A stretch of DNA of 64,000 bases from Winogradskyella marina (GTDB lineage Bacteria > Bacteroidota > Bacteroidia > Flavobacteriales > Flavobacteriaceae): positions 124,001-188,000 of the forward strand of contig NZ_JADOET010000001.1 of NCBI RefSeq assembly GCF_015645385.1, read 5' to 3'. Shown here piece after piece: positions 7,759 through 17,104 of this stretch. Both the position numbers and the translations under genes were made by a program. How positions within the stretch are numbered: the first letter of the stretch is position 1; each line of letters begins with the position of its first letter. Below the pieces are notes generated by a model. That model ran no database searches and was not told the DNA's origin. It worked only from the letters and a program-made list of their open reading frames with translations.

Positions 7759-10290
7759 TTACTTCTTTTTTGTGGTCGTTTTTTTCTTTGTAGCCGTCTT
7801 CTTCTTTGTTGCTTTCTTTTTGGTAGTTTTCTTCTTTGGCGCATTTTTTTCGAGAATGCCCAATGCTTTCTCTAGCGTCATTTTACTCACATCTACCGTT
7901 TTGGCTAACTCTACTTTTTGTTTACCCTTAATAATGTTATGTCTTCCCCAACGTGCTTTCTCTACTCTTACACCTTCATCTTCCCAGTTATGAATAACCT
8001 TATCAATTTCTTTTTGTATCTTTTCTTCGATCAAAGTTACAATGTCTTCTTCAGATAAATTATCCCAATCGTACTTTTTATTCACATTTATAAACATATT
8101 GTTCCATTTTATAAATGGCCCAAAACGTCCTTTACCTTTGGTAACCTCTAAATCTTTATACATATATATAGGAGCATCTGCTAATTCTTTCTCCTTAATA
8201 TATATCATTGCTTCATCCATATCAACACTCAACGGATCTACTCCTTTTGGAAGCGATACAAACTTTTTCCCAAAACGAACATAAGGTCCAAAACGACCGT
8301 TGTTAACTTCTACTTCTTCCTCTTTATAATGTCCAAGTGCTTTTGGAAGCTTAAATAAATCCATAGCCTCTTCATACGTAATGGAATTTAATTGTTGGTC
8401 TGGCGATAATGACGCAAACTTTGGTTTTTCCTCCTCGTCTTGAACACCAAGCTGAACCATAGGTCCAAACTTCCCTAAACGCACACTAACTTGTCTACCT
8501 GTTTTTGGATCTGTACCTAAAATACGTTCTCCAGACTCGCGTTCAGCATTTTCTTGCACATCTTCAACTTGTGGATGAAAGCCTTTATAGAAATCTTTCA
8601 TCATTTCTCGCCAATCTTCTTTTCCTTCCGCAATATCATCAAACTTATCTTCTACTTTAGCAGTAAAGTTGTAATCTAATATGCTTTCAAAATGATTCAC
8701 TAAGAAATCAGTAACAATCATACCAATATCTGTTGGTACCAATTTACCTTTATTAGAACCTGTTTGTTCTGATAGTGTATTATCTTTTATCTTTTGATCT
8801 TCAAAAACTAATTGCTTGTATGTTCTCTGGTCACCTTCATGCGTTCCTTTTTCAATATAGTTCCTATTCTGAATGGTAGAAATTGTTGGTGCATACGTTG
8901 ACGGACGACCAATACCTAATTCTTCTAATTGCTTTACTAATGAGGCTTCAGTAAATCTTGCCGGAGGTCTTGTAAAACGTTCGGTTGCTGTAATATATTT
9001 ATTTTGAAGTGCCTCACCTACTTTTAAATCTGGCAAAATACCTTCTTGCTCAGTATCTTCATCATCGGTTCCTTCTAAATAGACTTTAAGGAATCCTTCA
9101 AATGTTATGATTTCACCATTTGCAGTGAATTGCTCACTAATCTTATTTTCTGCATTAATCTGAATTTTAAGGTTGGTACGTTCCAATTTTGCATCACTCA
9201 TTTGAGATGCAATAGCTCGTTTCCAGATTAAATCGTACAATCTTGCCTGATCGCGCTCTGCATTAACGGTATGATTTGAAAAATCTGTTGGTCTAATTGC
9301 TTCGTGTGCTTCTTGTGCTCCTTTAGATTTTCCTTTATAATTTTTTGGGTTACTAAACTTAGAACCATAGGCCGAAATAATTTCGTTCTCCGCTCCTTTT
9401 TTAGCTTCATCAGATAAATTAACACTATCTGTTCTCATATAAGTAATAAGACCAGCTTCGTACAAACGTTGTGCATTTTGCATCGTTCTACTCACAGAAA
9501 ATCCTAATTTACGTGACGCTTCTTGCTGAAGTGTTGACGTTGTAAATGGCGCAGCAGGTGATTTTTTTGCTGGTTTCTTTTGTAAATCTGAAACTTCGTA
9601 AGATGCTCCTATATTATCATTTAAAAATTTTAAGGCTTCTTTTTCTGAACTAAAATTCTTAGGTAATTTTGCTTTGAATGAATTGCCGTTTTCATTTGTA
9701 AACTCTGCATCTACTCTATACGATGCTTTTGCTTCAAAAGCTTGTACAGCGCGTTCACGTTCTACAATTAAACGTACAGAAACCGACTGTACACGACCAG
9801 CAGATAAGCCACCTTTCACTTTTCTCCATAAAACCGGAGATAATTCATAACCTACAATACGGTCTAAAACACGTCTTGCTTGTTGTGCATCTACTAAGTT
9901 ATAATCTATACTCCTTGGATTTTCAATGGCTTTATTAATCGCGCTTTTAGTAATCTCATGAAATACAATTCGCTTCGTTTTATCTTTATCTAATTTTAAA
10001 GTTTCTGCCAAATGCCAAGCAATAGCCTCTCCTTCCCGATCCTCATCACTCGCTAACCATACAATATCCGCTTTTTTTGCTAATTCTTTTAGTTTTTTAA
10101 CGACATCCTTTTTATCCTTAGACACCTGATAATTAGGCATAAAGTCTCCTTCGACATCTACCCCTAATTCTTTGGATGGTAAATCTGCAATGTGTCCAAA
10201 ACTGGACTCCACTTTAAAATCTTTACCTAAAAATTTTTCAATAGTTTTAGCCTTTGCAGGTGACTCAACAATAACGAGATTTTTTGACAT
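7759..10290 (-). CDS. topA: DNA topoisomerase I
   Basis: This is a type IA topoisomerase of 843 residues that relaxes negative supercoils. The Toprim domain opens the protein (LVIVESPAKAKTIEKFLG, then SDEDREGEAIAWHL), the active-site tyrosine lies in GLITYMRTDSVNLS, and three C-terminal topo_C-type repeats contain FGPxV/I motifs (FGPMVQLG, FGPYVRFG, FGPFIKW). Zinc-finger cysteines found in the Escherichia coli enzyme are absent. The last 25 residues are a Lys/Thr tail of KKxT repeats, a DNA-binding tail seen in many Bacteroidota topoisomerases. The next gene begins directly at its stop, so the two are probably co-transcribed. Confidence 0.97.
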   Translation of the reverse strand: MSKNLVIVESPAKAKTIEKFLGKDFKVESSFGHIADLPSKELGVDVEGDFMPNYQVSKDKKDVVKKLKELAKKADIVWLASDEDREGEAIAWHLAETLKLDKDKTKRIVFHEITKSAINKAIENPRSIDYNLVDAQQARRVLDRIVGYELSPVLWRKVKGGLSAGRVQSVSVRLIVERERAVQAFEAKASYRVDAEFTNENGNSFKAKLPKNFSSEKEALKFLNDNIGASYEVSDLQKKPAKKSPAAPFTTSTLQQEASRKLGFSVSRTMQNAQRLYEAGLITYMRTDSVNLSDEAKKGAENEIISAYGSKFSNPKNYKGKSKGAQEAHEAIRPTDFSNHTVNAERDQARLYDLIWKRAIASQMSDAKLERTNLKIQINAENKISEQFTANGEIITFEGFLKVYLEGTDDEDTEQEGILPDLKVGEALQNKYITATERFTRPPARFTEASLVKQLEELGIGRPSTYAPTISTIQNRNYIEKGTHEGDQRTYKQLVFEDQKIKDNTLSEQTGSNKGKLVPTDIGMIVTDFLVNHFESILDYNFTAKVEDKFDDIAEGKEDWREMMKDFYKGFHPQVEDVQENAERESGERILGTDPKTGRQVSVRLGKFGPMVQLGVQDEEEKPKFASLSPDQQLNSITYEEAMDLFKLPKALGHYKEEEVEVNNGRFGPYVRFGKKFVSLPKGVDPLSVDMDEAMIYIKEKELADAPIYMYKDLEVTKGKGRFGPFIKWNNMFINVNKKYDWDNLSEEDIVTLIEEKIQKEIDKVIHNWEDEGVRVEKARWGRHNIIKGKQKVELAKTVDVSKMTLEKALGILEKNAPKKKTTKKKATKKKTATKKKTTTKKK

Positions 10291-10309
10291 TCTTAAAATT
10301 TTGCGTTTA

Positions 10310-10317
10310 CAAATGTA
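10310..10317 (-). promoter_or_regulatory. Bacteroidota -10 box for topA
   Basis: On the minus strand the sequence reads TACATTTG, matching TAnnTTTG, 20 bases before the topA start. A TTTG lies further upstream but at a short spacing of about 16 bases. Confidence 0.45.
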
Positions 10318-10393
10318 TGTGAAAATTAAGATACAAACCTAATTTGGTCGTAAATACCATACATTTTAACGCAATTAAATGAATGTAAAACAC

Positions 10394-10424
10394 AGAAAAA
10401 GCCTTACGATTTGCAAGGCTTTTA
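10394..10424 (-). terminator. Terminator after the small lipoprotein gene
   Basis: A hairpin with arms AAAAGCCTT and AAGGCTTTT is followed on the minus strand by a short T-rich run. It lies downstream of the stop at 10451. Confidence 0.6.
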
Positions 10425-10450
10425 GGATTAAAAAAAATATTTAATCTTAT

Positions 10451-10885
10451 TTAATAGACATATAAAATAGGTTCTGATAAACCTTCAATGTTTAACAAAA
10501 CTTCATTTGAGCCATCTACCTGTAACTGTGTTAAATTAAATGGCTCCGTTTTTTCTATAACTGTTAAGCAGTCTTCATTATTAGTAAGTGTCAGTTTCAA
10601 ATAACGTTGTGGCGGCATCGACTCAGCAATATTTTCTGAATCTATTAACGATAAATCCCAAGAACTACCATCGCAGCCACTTGAACTGATATTAAACACT
10701 AAACAATGACCATATAAGTTAACATCTAATACATCATAATGCTCCGATTCTGCATTGTCATATGTTTCATTATTACTTACGACCACTAATCCACATGATT
10801 TCGTTGACAAATCATCTTCATCACATTGAAAATTCAGCAACAATAAACAAAACAAAGAAAATACTGTGATTTTTTTCAAACTCAT
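10451..10885 (-). CDS. Hypothetical lipoprotein
   Basis: I do not recognise a family. The 144-residue product starts with a lipoprotein signal (LFCLLLLNFQC, Cys near residue 21) followed by acidic residues, so it is likely anchored to a membrane, probably the outer one. Three further cysteines (in SCGLVV, HCLVF and GCDGS) and one late Cys (DCLTV) could form disulfides. The gene has its own downstream hairpin and a gap of 43 bases from the upstream membrane-protein gene, with which it may be co-transcribed. Confidence 0.65.
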   Translation of the reverse strand: MSLKKITVFSLFCLLLLNFQCDEDDLSTKSCGLVVVSNNETYDNAESEHYDVLDVNLYGHCLVFNISSSGCDGSSWDLSLIDSENIAESMPPQRYLKLTLTNNEDCLTVIEKTEPFNLTQLQVDGSNEVLLNIEGLSEPILYVY

Positions 10886-10928
10886 AAAACTGTTTCTTTA
10901 TAGATGCATAATTTGATAAAGGGTTGCG

Positions 10929-11717
10929 TTAAAAGGTAGATAATTGCTCAATTCGCCTCATTTGATCATTGTCATTATCAAACCCAACCACGTCCTTATA
11001 AATAAAATAAGATGGCAACTGAACAAACGACGTTGTGACGTAGACACCAAAACCACACATTAAAAAACCAATTACTATTGCTAAAAACCCAGAGATAAAC
11101 ATAAGACCGAAAGCAAGCAACCATTTTTTATTACCGAGATCAAACCCCAATTTAATGATTTCCGATATGGATAAATCTGGATTAAAAGCATAGACAATAA
11201 CGACAAAAGATAGTGGCACTATGACGTATAGAATGGGTAGAAAACATAACATAGCCGCTAAAAGCGAAATGCCTGAATACGCAACTCCCAACTTAATCGT
11301 TTTAACTAAATACGGTTTTTTGAAGAAATAAAAATAATCTTCTTTACCTAGTTGTTCTAAGTCTTTAAGTTGACATATACGATAAAATGCTGCTTTTAAT
11401 CCAAGCCCAATGGCACTCATGGCTACTATCATAAAAGCATAAACTAACACAACCACAATAACCATAACAACACTCATACCTGTGTGACCATAAGAATCAT
11501 AATTACTATCAAAAGTAAAAGCACTAACAAAACCAAAGAACAATAGCGGTATATAAACAATCATTATTACTGGTATGGCCAACACCATATTTAATAGTAA
11601 AATCACCAAGCCTTGTACCCAAACTTTTTTAAACAACGCTATAGATTGATTAAATATAAGCCCAAAGTCTAAAGCATTCGCATCGTCAATTCGACCTTTA
11701 ATTTCTGTACTATTCAT
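10929..11717 (-). CDS. Hypothetical polytopic membrane protein
   Basis: The 262-residue protein has about five or six hydrophobic stretches (roughly residues 35-60, 82-108, 140-160, 160-178, 200-225). The soluble N-terminus is short (MNSTEIKGRIDDANALDFG). The architecture, with helix-rich repeats each preceded by an amphipathic stretch, resembles the DUF975 / GDPD-membrane-domain type of integral membrane protein common in Bacteroidota, but I cannot place it firmly. The neighbouring lipoprotein lies 43 bases downstream, and the miaB promoter lies divergently upstream. Confidence 0.65.
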   Translation of the reverse strand: MNSTEIKGRIDDANALDFGLIFNQSIALFKKVWVQGLVILLLNMVLAIPVIMIVYIPLLFFGFVSAFTFDSNYDSYGHTGMSVVMVIVVVLVYAFMIVAMSAIGLGLKAAFYRICQLKDLEQLGKEDYFYFFKKPYLVKTIKLGVAYSGISLLAAMLCFLPILYVIVPLSFVVIVYAFNPDLSISEIIKLGFDLGNKKWLLAFGLMFISGFLAIVIGFLMCGFGVYVTTSFVQLPSYFIYKDVVGFDNDNDQMRRIEQLSTF

Positions 11718-11824
11718 TTTTATTTATTTGGTTAGTTCTCCAAAAGAAATCTATTTTCTTTACATATTCAAAAAAACTTTAGCCTTACGACTTTTAAGGT
11801 TTAATAAAACATTATAACTGCCAC

Positions 11825-11857
11825 TTTGTCACAATCAATAAAATAGTATTACCTTTG
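11825..11857 (+). promoter_or_regulatory. Bacteroidota promoter of miaB
   Basis: TTTG at 11825-11828 and TACCTTTG at 11850-11857 are separated by 21 bases, a good match to the Bacteroidota TTTG/TAnnTTTG promoter. The miaB start at 11895 follows after a leader of roughly 30 bases. Confidence 0.75.
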
Positions 11858-11894
11858 CATGCTTATTGAGATTTAGAAGTATTCACTATAACTG

Positions 11895-13340
11895 ATGGAA
11901 AAAATAATAGACGAAAATAAACAAGGAGAAACCCTAGTCATAGACAAAAAAGAAGGCAACCAACGCAAACTATTCATTGAGAGTTACGGCTGTGCAATGA
12001 ATTTTAGTGACAGCGAAATTGTAGCTTCCATTCTTTCTGAACAAGGTTTCAACACAACACAAACCCTTGAAGAAGCAGATCTTGTTTTAGTTAACACCTG
12101 CTCTATTAGAGATAAAGCAGAGCAAACCGTTAGAAAGCGATTGCAAGAATATAATGCTGTAAAGCGTATTAACCCAAAAATGAAAGTTGGTGTTTTGGGC
12201 TGTATGGCAGAACGTCTAAAAACGAAATTTTTAGATGAAGAGAAAATCGTGGATTTGGTTGTAGGACCAGATGCTTACAAGGATTTACCTAATTTGCTTG
12301 CCGAAGTTGAAGAAGGAAGAGACGCCATTAACGTTATTCTTTCTAAAGAAGAAACTTATGGAGATATTTCACCCGTAAGGCTTAACACCAATGGCATAAC
12401 GGCTTTTGTTTCAATAACTCGTGGTTGTGATAATATGTGTACGTTCTGTGTTGTTCCATTTACACGTGGAAGAGAACGTAGTAGAGATCCACAAAGTATT
12501 ATTGAAGAAGTTAATGATTTATGGTCTAAAGGGTTTAGAGAAATCACCCTTCTAGGACAAAACGTAGATAGTTATCTTTGGTACGGAGGAGGCTTGAAAA
12601 AAGATTTTAATAACGCTTCTGATCTTCAAAAAGCTACAGCTGTAAATTTTGCTAAACTTTTAGAGTTGTGTGCTAAGGCTCAGCCAAAAATGAGAATCCG
12701 ATTTTCTACGTCTAATCCACAAGATTTTACCATGGATGTTATTGAAACCATGGCGAAGTACGATAATATATGTAAACACATTCATTTACCTGTACAAAGC
12801 GGAAGCGATCGTATTTTAAAAGAAATGAATCGTTTGCACACGCGTGAGGAATATTTTGAAATTATCGATAATATAAAACGATTAATTCCTGAATGCTCAA
12901 TCAGTGTAGATTTAATCGCTGGTTTTCCAACAGAAACAGAAGAAGATCATCAAGACACCTTATCTTTAATGGAATATGTAAAATATAATTTTGGTTATAT
13001 GTTTACCTATTCTGAACGTCCTGGAACATTAGCTGGTCGTAAAATGGAAGATGATGTCCCAGAAAAAATTAAAAAACGTCGACTAAGCGAAATTATTCAA
13101 TTAGAACGTAAGTATAGTGCGATGAATACTAGATCTCACCTTAATAAAACGGTAGAAGTCTTAATTGAAAAGGCCTCAAAAAAATCGGATTTAGAATGGT
13201 CTGGAAGAACCTCAGACAATACGGTTGCTGTTTTTCCTAAAGAACATTATAAAGTTGGAGATTTTGTTAATGTGTTAATTACAGATTGCACAAGTGCTAC
13301 GCTTATTGGAAAAGCCGTAGGTTATTCAAAAAACAATTAA
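11895..13340 (+). CDS. miaB: tRNA-2-methylthio-N6-dimethylallyladenosine synthase
   Basis: MiaB adds a methylthio group to i6A37 of tRNAs reading UNN codons. The 481-residue protein has the N-terminal methylthiotransferase domain with three cluster-binding cysteines (YGCAMN, NTCSIR, LGCMAER), the radical SAM triad CDNMCTFC near residue 180, and a C-terminal TRAM domain (VEVLIEKASKK to VNVLITDCTSATLIG). Length fits the family. The start gives an extra 25-30 residues before the conserved domain, as in other Flavobacteriaceae. It heads a long co-directional run ending with groEL. Confidence 0.96.
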   Translation: MEKIIDENKQGETLVIDKKEGNQRKLFIESYGCAMNFSDSEIVASILSEQGFNTTQTLEEADLVLVNTCSIRDKAEQTVRKRLQEYNAVKRINPKMKVGVLGCMAERLKTKFLDEEKIVDLVVGPDAYKDLPNLLAEVEEGRDAINVILSKEETYGDISPVRLNTNGITAFVSITRGCDNMCTFCVVPFTRGRERSRDPQSIIEEVNDLWSKGFREITLLGQNVDSYLWYGGGLKKDFNNASDLQKATAVNFAKLLELCAKAQPKMRIRFSTSNPQDFTMDVIETMAKYDNICKHIHLPVQSGSDRILKEMNRLHTREEYFEIIDNIKRLIPECSISVDLIAGFPTETEEDHQDTLSLMEYVKYNFGYMFTYSERPGTLAGRKMEDDVPEKIKKRRLSEIIQLERKYSAMNTRSHLNKTVEVLIEKASKKSDLEWSGRTSDNTVAVFPKEHYKVGDFVNVLITDCTSATLIGKAVGYSKNN

Positions 13341-13341
13341 C

Positions 13342-14202
13342 ATGAAATACACGTTTTATATCGTATTATTTGCAGTTTTATTTTCATGTAACTCTGATGA
13401 CATTCAAGATTCTGAAAATGAAACTCCAAACACGCTAATTATAAAACACATTAAAGATATTGGAGACAATAATGAGCGTAATTTTTATTTCGATATAAAC
13501 GGAAGGTTAGATTCTATAACAGATACTAGTGCGCTTTCTGCGTATAATTATATTCTGTCTAAATTTGAATATTCAAACGACGATAAATTAATAAGTTCTT
13601 ATCATACCTATGGGACTGAAGAATCATTTGCAGACCTAACCTATACTGGTACTGATATTTCTAATTATCACTATGTCACATTTGGTTATCAAACGGATGC
13701 TAACATTATCATAGATAATAACACCATTAATTATAATGACCTATTAGAATCAGGTATAGAAGAAGATGATTTAAATATTCAATGGACATTTAGTTTAGAT
13801 AATTTAAAGTATTTAATACAAAAGAAGTCCACCTTGATAAACAATGATAACTCGGTATGGAATATAACAGATTATGAATATGATGCCAATTTCAACATGA
13901 TTGAAAGTCATACCACCATAAATTTTGGTTCTCAAGCTGATTACAGCACTACTTTTACGTATGACGATAAAAAAAATCCGATTGCTGAAACTATGGACAA
14001 TTACAAATTAGCACTTTACTTTATGGATGACTATAACATTGTAGACATGTCACCAAATAATGTGTTAAGTAAAACCGATGCTCAAGGGGTCACAGACGTG
14101 TATACTTATATTTACAACAATGATAATTATCCTGTTTCTGCAACAATTACGAATACAGTTACAGGCGAAGTTACAAACACAATAACCTATTCGTATTACT
14201 AG
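13342..14202 (+). CDS. Hypothetical lipoprotein (YD-repeat-like), paralog of the next gene
   Basis: The gene begins one base after the miaB stop, so it is almost certainly co-transcribed. The 286-residue product has a lipoprotein signal (LFAVLFSCNSDD, Cys near residue 16) and then a beta-rich body with repeating Y-D/T-Y segments such as YEYDANFNMIES and FTYDDKKNP. The second half resembles the downstream lipoprotein (FTYDDKKNP versus YQFDDKSNP, followed by a similar NYKL/NYIL stretch). Function is unknown. A cell-surface location is inferred from the lipobox. Confidence 0.7.
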   Translation: MKYTFYIVLFAVLFSCNSDDIQDSENETPNTLIIKHIKDIGDNNERNFYFDINGRLDSITDTSALSAYNYILSKFEYSNDDKLISSYHTYGTEESFADLTYTGTDISNYHYVTFGYQTDANIIIDNNTINYNDLLESGIEEDDLNIQWTFSLDNLKYLIQKKSTLINNDNSVWNITDYEYDANFNMIESHTTINFGSQADYSTTFTYDDKKNPIAETMDNYKLALYFMDDYNIVDMSPNNVLSKTDAQGVTDVYTYIYNNDNYPVSATITNTVTGEVTNTITYSYY

Positions 14203-14284
14203 CTTCAAGACATAACTGAATAATTTAGAAAACTATTTAATTGATAGGTTATTCGAAATAAAAAAGAGATTACCAACAACTAAA

Positions 14285-14302
14285 TTCTCATAGCTATGAG
14301 AA
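14285..14302 (+). promoter_or_regulatory. Perfect 18-base palindrome upstream of a lipoprotein gene
   Basis: TTCTCATAGCTATGAGAA is a perfect palindrome about 20 bases before the ATG at 14322. It could be an operator or an RNA hairpin in the leader. No T-run follows, so it is not a classical terminator. Confidence 0.45.
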
Positions 14303-14321
14303 GTAAAAAAATAAAACATCA

Positions 14322-15251
14322 ATGAAAAAATTAGCCTTAATATTATTCACGTTAACTTTAATTACCTCTTGTAATATTGAGCCTTTAGACTCGGCTTACA
14401 ACCAAGAAGGAGGTGGTAACCAAGGAGGAGGTAGCGAGAGCGCTGACTTATCCATGTCGGTTTATGAATTAGATACAAAGATTAATGTGGTGTTTTTTGG
14501 AGCTCCTATTGAAACGATTACCAATTCAGAATTACATATTTCTAATAATAAAATTGCATCTGGAACCAACGCATTATCTGCTAATGGAAGCCCATTTGAA
14601 AACGAAGATGTCATTATAACCCGAAATAGTTCAGGACAAATTATTAACGATAAATCTGTAAATTCAGCAGGAGTTACTACAAACGAAACTGTTATAACCT
14701 ACACCAATGGAGTTGTTTCTAATATAACATATGATTATTATGATAACGACGAAGACGATTACAACTACAACTTCACATACGACGGAAACATAATTACAAG
14801 AACAGAACCTGGCTCTACTATTTCTACGCAATTTACAGTAGACGGACAAGATCGTGTTATTAAAAAAGAATCGTTTGATGGCGAATTTTCTATTCAGACT
14901 GAAACAGTTGCTTACAATGCCGCAGGTAATATTACTAGTAGCACAACTACTGGTGAAACACAAAGCAATACAACGTATCAGTTTGACGATAAATCAAACC
15001 CATTACAAGTCATTTATGAAGACAATTACATTTTAACCTTTTTGAAGGATGATTATTCAGATGAAATTGGAGGTCAAATTGCACAATTTCTTTCTACAAA
15101 CAATTGGAATGGAGCTTCATTCAATGGTACAGCGTTTAATTTTGATTTAGAATACAATACTGTAGGCAGAATAAAAAGTAGAGATATCGCTTATAATTTC
15201 GGCCCTGAATTATCTTTTGAGTTCAACGAAGTATTTTCATATATTAATTAA
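14322..15251 (+). CDS. Hypothetical lipoprotein, paralog of the preceding gene
   Basis: The 309-residue product has a lipoprotein signal (LTLITSCNIEP, Cys near residue 17), a Gly-rich linker (EGGGNQGGGS) and a beta-rich body with repeated Tyr/Asp/Thr segments (YDYYDNDEDDYNYNFTYDG, YQFDDKSNP). It appears distantly related to the lipoprotein just upstream, so the pair probably arose by duplication. The stop is two bases before the sigma-54 activator. Codons are AT-rich like the neighbours. I do not recognise a named family; a DUF4595-like beta repeat is possible. Confidence 0.7.
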   Translation: MKKLALILFTLTLITSCNIEPLDSAYNQEGGGNQGGGSESADLSMSVYELDTKINVVFFGAPIETITNSELHISNNKIASGTNALSANGSPFENEDVIITRNSSGQIINDKSVNSAGVTTNETVITYTNGVVSNITYDYYDNDEDDYNYNFTYDGNIITRTEPGSTISTQFTVDGQDRVIKKESFDGEFSIQTETVAYNAAGNITSSTTTGETQSNTTYQFDDKSNPLQVIYEDNYILTFLKDDYSDEIGGQIAQFLSTNNWNGASFNGTAFNFDLEYNTVGRIKSRDIAYNFGPELSFEFNEVFSYIN

Positions 15252-15253
15252 AG

Positions 15254-16519
15254 ATGGAATCTATACAAGCCATAAAACAACGTTTCGGTATTATAGGAAA
15301 CGACCCTAAACTTAATCGTTCTATTGAGAAAGCGATTCAGGTTGCACCTACTGATATTTCGGTTTTAGTAACAGGAGAAAGTGGTGTAGGAAAAGAGAGT
15401 ATCCCAAAAATAATACACCAATTATCGCACAGAAAACACGGTAAATATATTGCAGTAAACTGTGGTGCTATTCCAGAAGGCACCATTGATAGTGAGCTAT
15501 TTGGACACGAAAAAGGAGCCTTTACAGGAGCTACATCAACACGTTCTGGGTATTTTGAAGTTGCAGATGAAGGTACCATTTTTTTAGATGAAGTGGGTGA
15601 ATTACCATTAACAACCCAAGTGCGTTTATTACGTGTCTTAGAGAATGGAGAGTTTATTAAAGTAGGTTCTAGTAAGGTTCAAAAAACCAATGTTAGAATT
15701 GTGGCAGCGACAAATATTAATATGTTTGAAGCTATTAAAAAAGAAAAATTCAGGGAAGATTTATATTACAGACTAAGTACTGTTGAAATTAACTTACCAC
15801 CTTTAAGAGATCGTAAAGACGATATTCATTTGTTATTCAGAAAATTTGCCAGTGATTTTGCATTAAAATATAAGATGCCAACGGTTAAATTAACTGATGA
15901 CGCCATTAGCTTACTAGTAAAATATAGGTGGAATGGAAATATTAGACAATTACGAAATGTGGCAGAACAAGTTTCTGTTTTAGAGCAAGATCGTACTATA
16001 AACGGTAATACAATTCAGAATTATTTACCTAACACTGGCAGTAATTTACCAGCCATAGTGAATACGTCTAAATCTGAAAGTGATTTTAGTAGTGAACGTG
16101 AAATTTTATACAAAGTTTTATTTGACATGAAAGGAGATCTCAGCGATCTTAAAAAACTCACCATGGAGCTCATGAAAAAAGGAAGTAATTCCGATGTTCA
16201 AAAAGACAACGAGCATTTAATTCAGAAAATATATGGCGAAGATAAGGATGAAGCGTTTGAAGCTGCAGTTGAAGATTTAGAAATATTATCAATTCCAGAA
16301 CACAAAGAAACTATAGAAGAAATTGAGCCCGAAACGGAAGACAAATATCATTTTGCTGAAGAAATTGAAGAAGAGGAAACCTTATCTTTACACGATAAAG
16401 AATTAGAGTTAATTAAAAAATCATTAGAACGCCATAGCGGAAAACGTAAATTAGCTGCCGCAGAATTAGGCATTAGTGAACGAACACTCTACAGAAAAAT
16501 TAAACAATTTGATCTTTAA
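15254..16519 (+). CDS. Sigma-54 interaction domain transcriptional activator without receiver domain
   Basis: The 421-residue protein starts almost directly with the AAA+ central domain: Walker A GESGVGKE near residue 40, the sigma-54 contact loop GAFTGAT near residue 85, and Walker B TIFLDEVGE. There is no N-terminal receiver, GAF or PAS sensor. A long acidic linker (EIEPETEDKYHFAEEIEEEE) precedes a C-terminal Fis-type helix-turn-helix (GKRKLAAAELGISERTLYRKIKQF). The promoters it controls are not evident. Its place between miaB and lptE-secG-groESL is typical of Flavobacteriaceae. Confidence 0.92.
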   Translation: MESIQAIKQRFGIIGNDPKLNRSIEKAIQVAPTDISVLVTGESGVGKESIPKIIHQLSHRKHGKYIAVNCGAIPEGTIDSELFGHEKGAFTGATSTRSGYFEVADEGTIFLDEVGELPLTTQVRLLRVLENGEFIKVGSSKVQKTNVRIVAATNINMFEAIKKEKFREDLYYRLSTVEINLPPLRDRKDDIHLLFRKFASDFALKYKMPTVKLTDDAISLLVKYRWNGNIRQLRNVAEQVSVLEQDRTINGNTIQNYLPNTGSNLPAIVNTSKSESDFSSEREILYKVLFDMKGDLSDLKKLTMELMKKGSNSDVQKDNEHLIQKIYGEDKDEAFEAAVEDLEILSIPEHKETIEEIEPETEDKYHFAEEIEEEETLSLHDKELELIKKSLERHSGKRKLAAAELGISERTLYRKIKQFDL

Positions 16520-16596
16520 GAAAAGTTTATGACAGCAACAATAAGATTAAAATCTTTTTGAAGTTGATAACTCTAAAGAAACCAAATATCTATTAA

Positions 16597-17100
16597 ATGA
16601 ACGCATTCAAATATCTTTTTATAATTGCAATTTGCCTTTTATCCTTTGGTTGTAAGGTGAACTATTCTTTTACAGGAATTACAGAAACACCAGAAACATT
16701 TCAGGTTAATTTCTTTCAGAATAATGCCGATTTGGTAGAACCTGGTTTGGATAGAGACTTTACAAATGCACTTGAAGTCCGTATAGTCAACCAAACGAGT
16801 GCTAACCTGGTAACTTCAGGAGGAGAAGTGATCTATGAAGGTGAAATTGTAGAATACCGCATTTCACCAATGACCGCAACTGCTGAGAATACAGCGGCTC
16901 AAAACAGATTAACTATAAGTGTCAATGTACGTTATATTAACACTAAAGATGAAGAAAAAGATTTGGAGCAACGTTTTTCCTTTTTTTATGATTATCCTGC
17001 AGCAGCACAGCTTTCTGGAAGCATAAAAGACACTGCTTTCGATGAAATTTTAGAACGACTCACACAAGACATTCTCAACGCTACATTAGCAGATTGGTAA
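16597..17100 (+). CDS. lptE: LptE family outer-membrane LPS assembly lipoprotein
   Basis: The 167-residue protein has a lipoprotein signal (ICLLSFGCKVNYSFTG, Cys near residue 19) followed by the Bacteroidota LptE-like (LptE/RlpB) domain, with VNFFQNNADLVEPGLDRDFTNAL in the middle. In the family it plugs the LptD barrel and helps insert lipopolysaccharide into the outer leaflet. lptD is not in this window. It is followed four bases later by a TPR protein gene. Confidence 0.82.
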   Translation: MNAFKYLFIIAICLLSFGCKVNYSFTGITETPETFQVNFFQNNADLVEPGLDRDFTNALEVRIVNQTSANLVTSGGEVIYEGEIVEYRISPMTATAENTAAQNRLTISVNVRYINTKDEEKDLEQRFSFFYDYPAAAQLSGSIKDTAFDEILERLTQDILNATLADW

Positions 17101-17104
17101 AACT

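Noticed and set aside
7772-7993. Plus-strand frame rich in Phe and Val opposite the end of topA
   Set aside because: It is the antisense reading of the KKxT tail of topoisomerase I.
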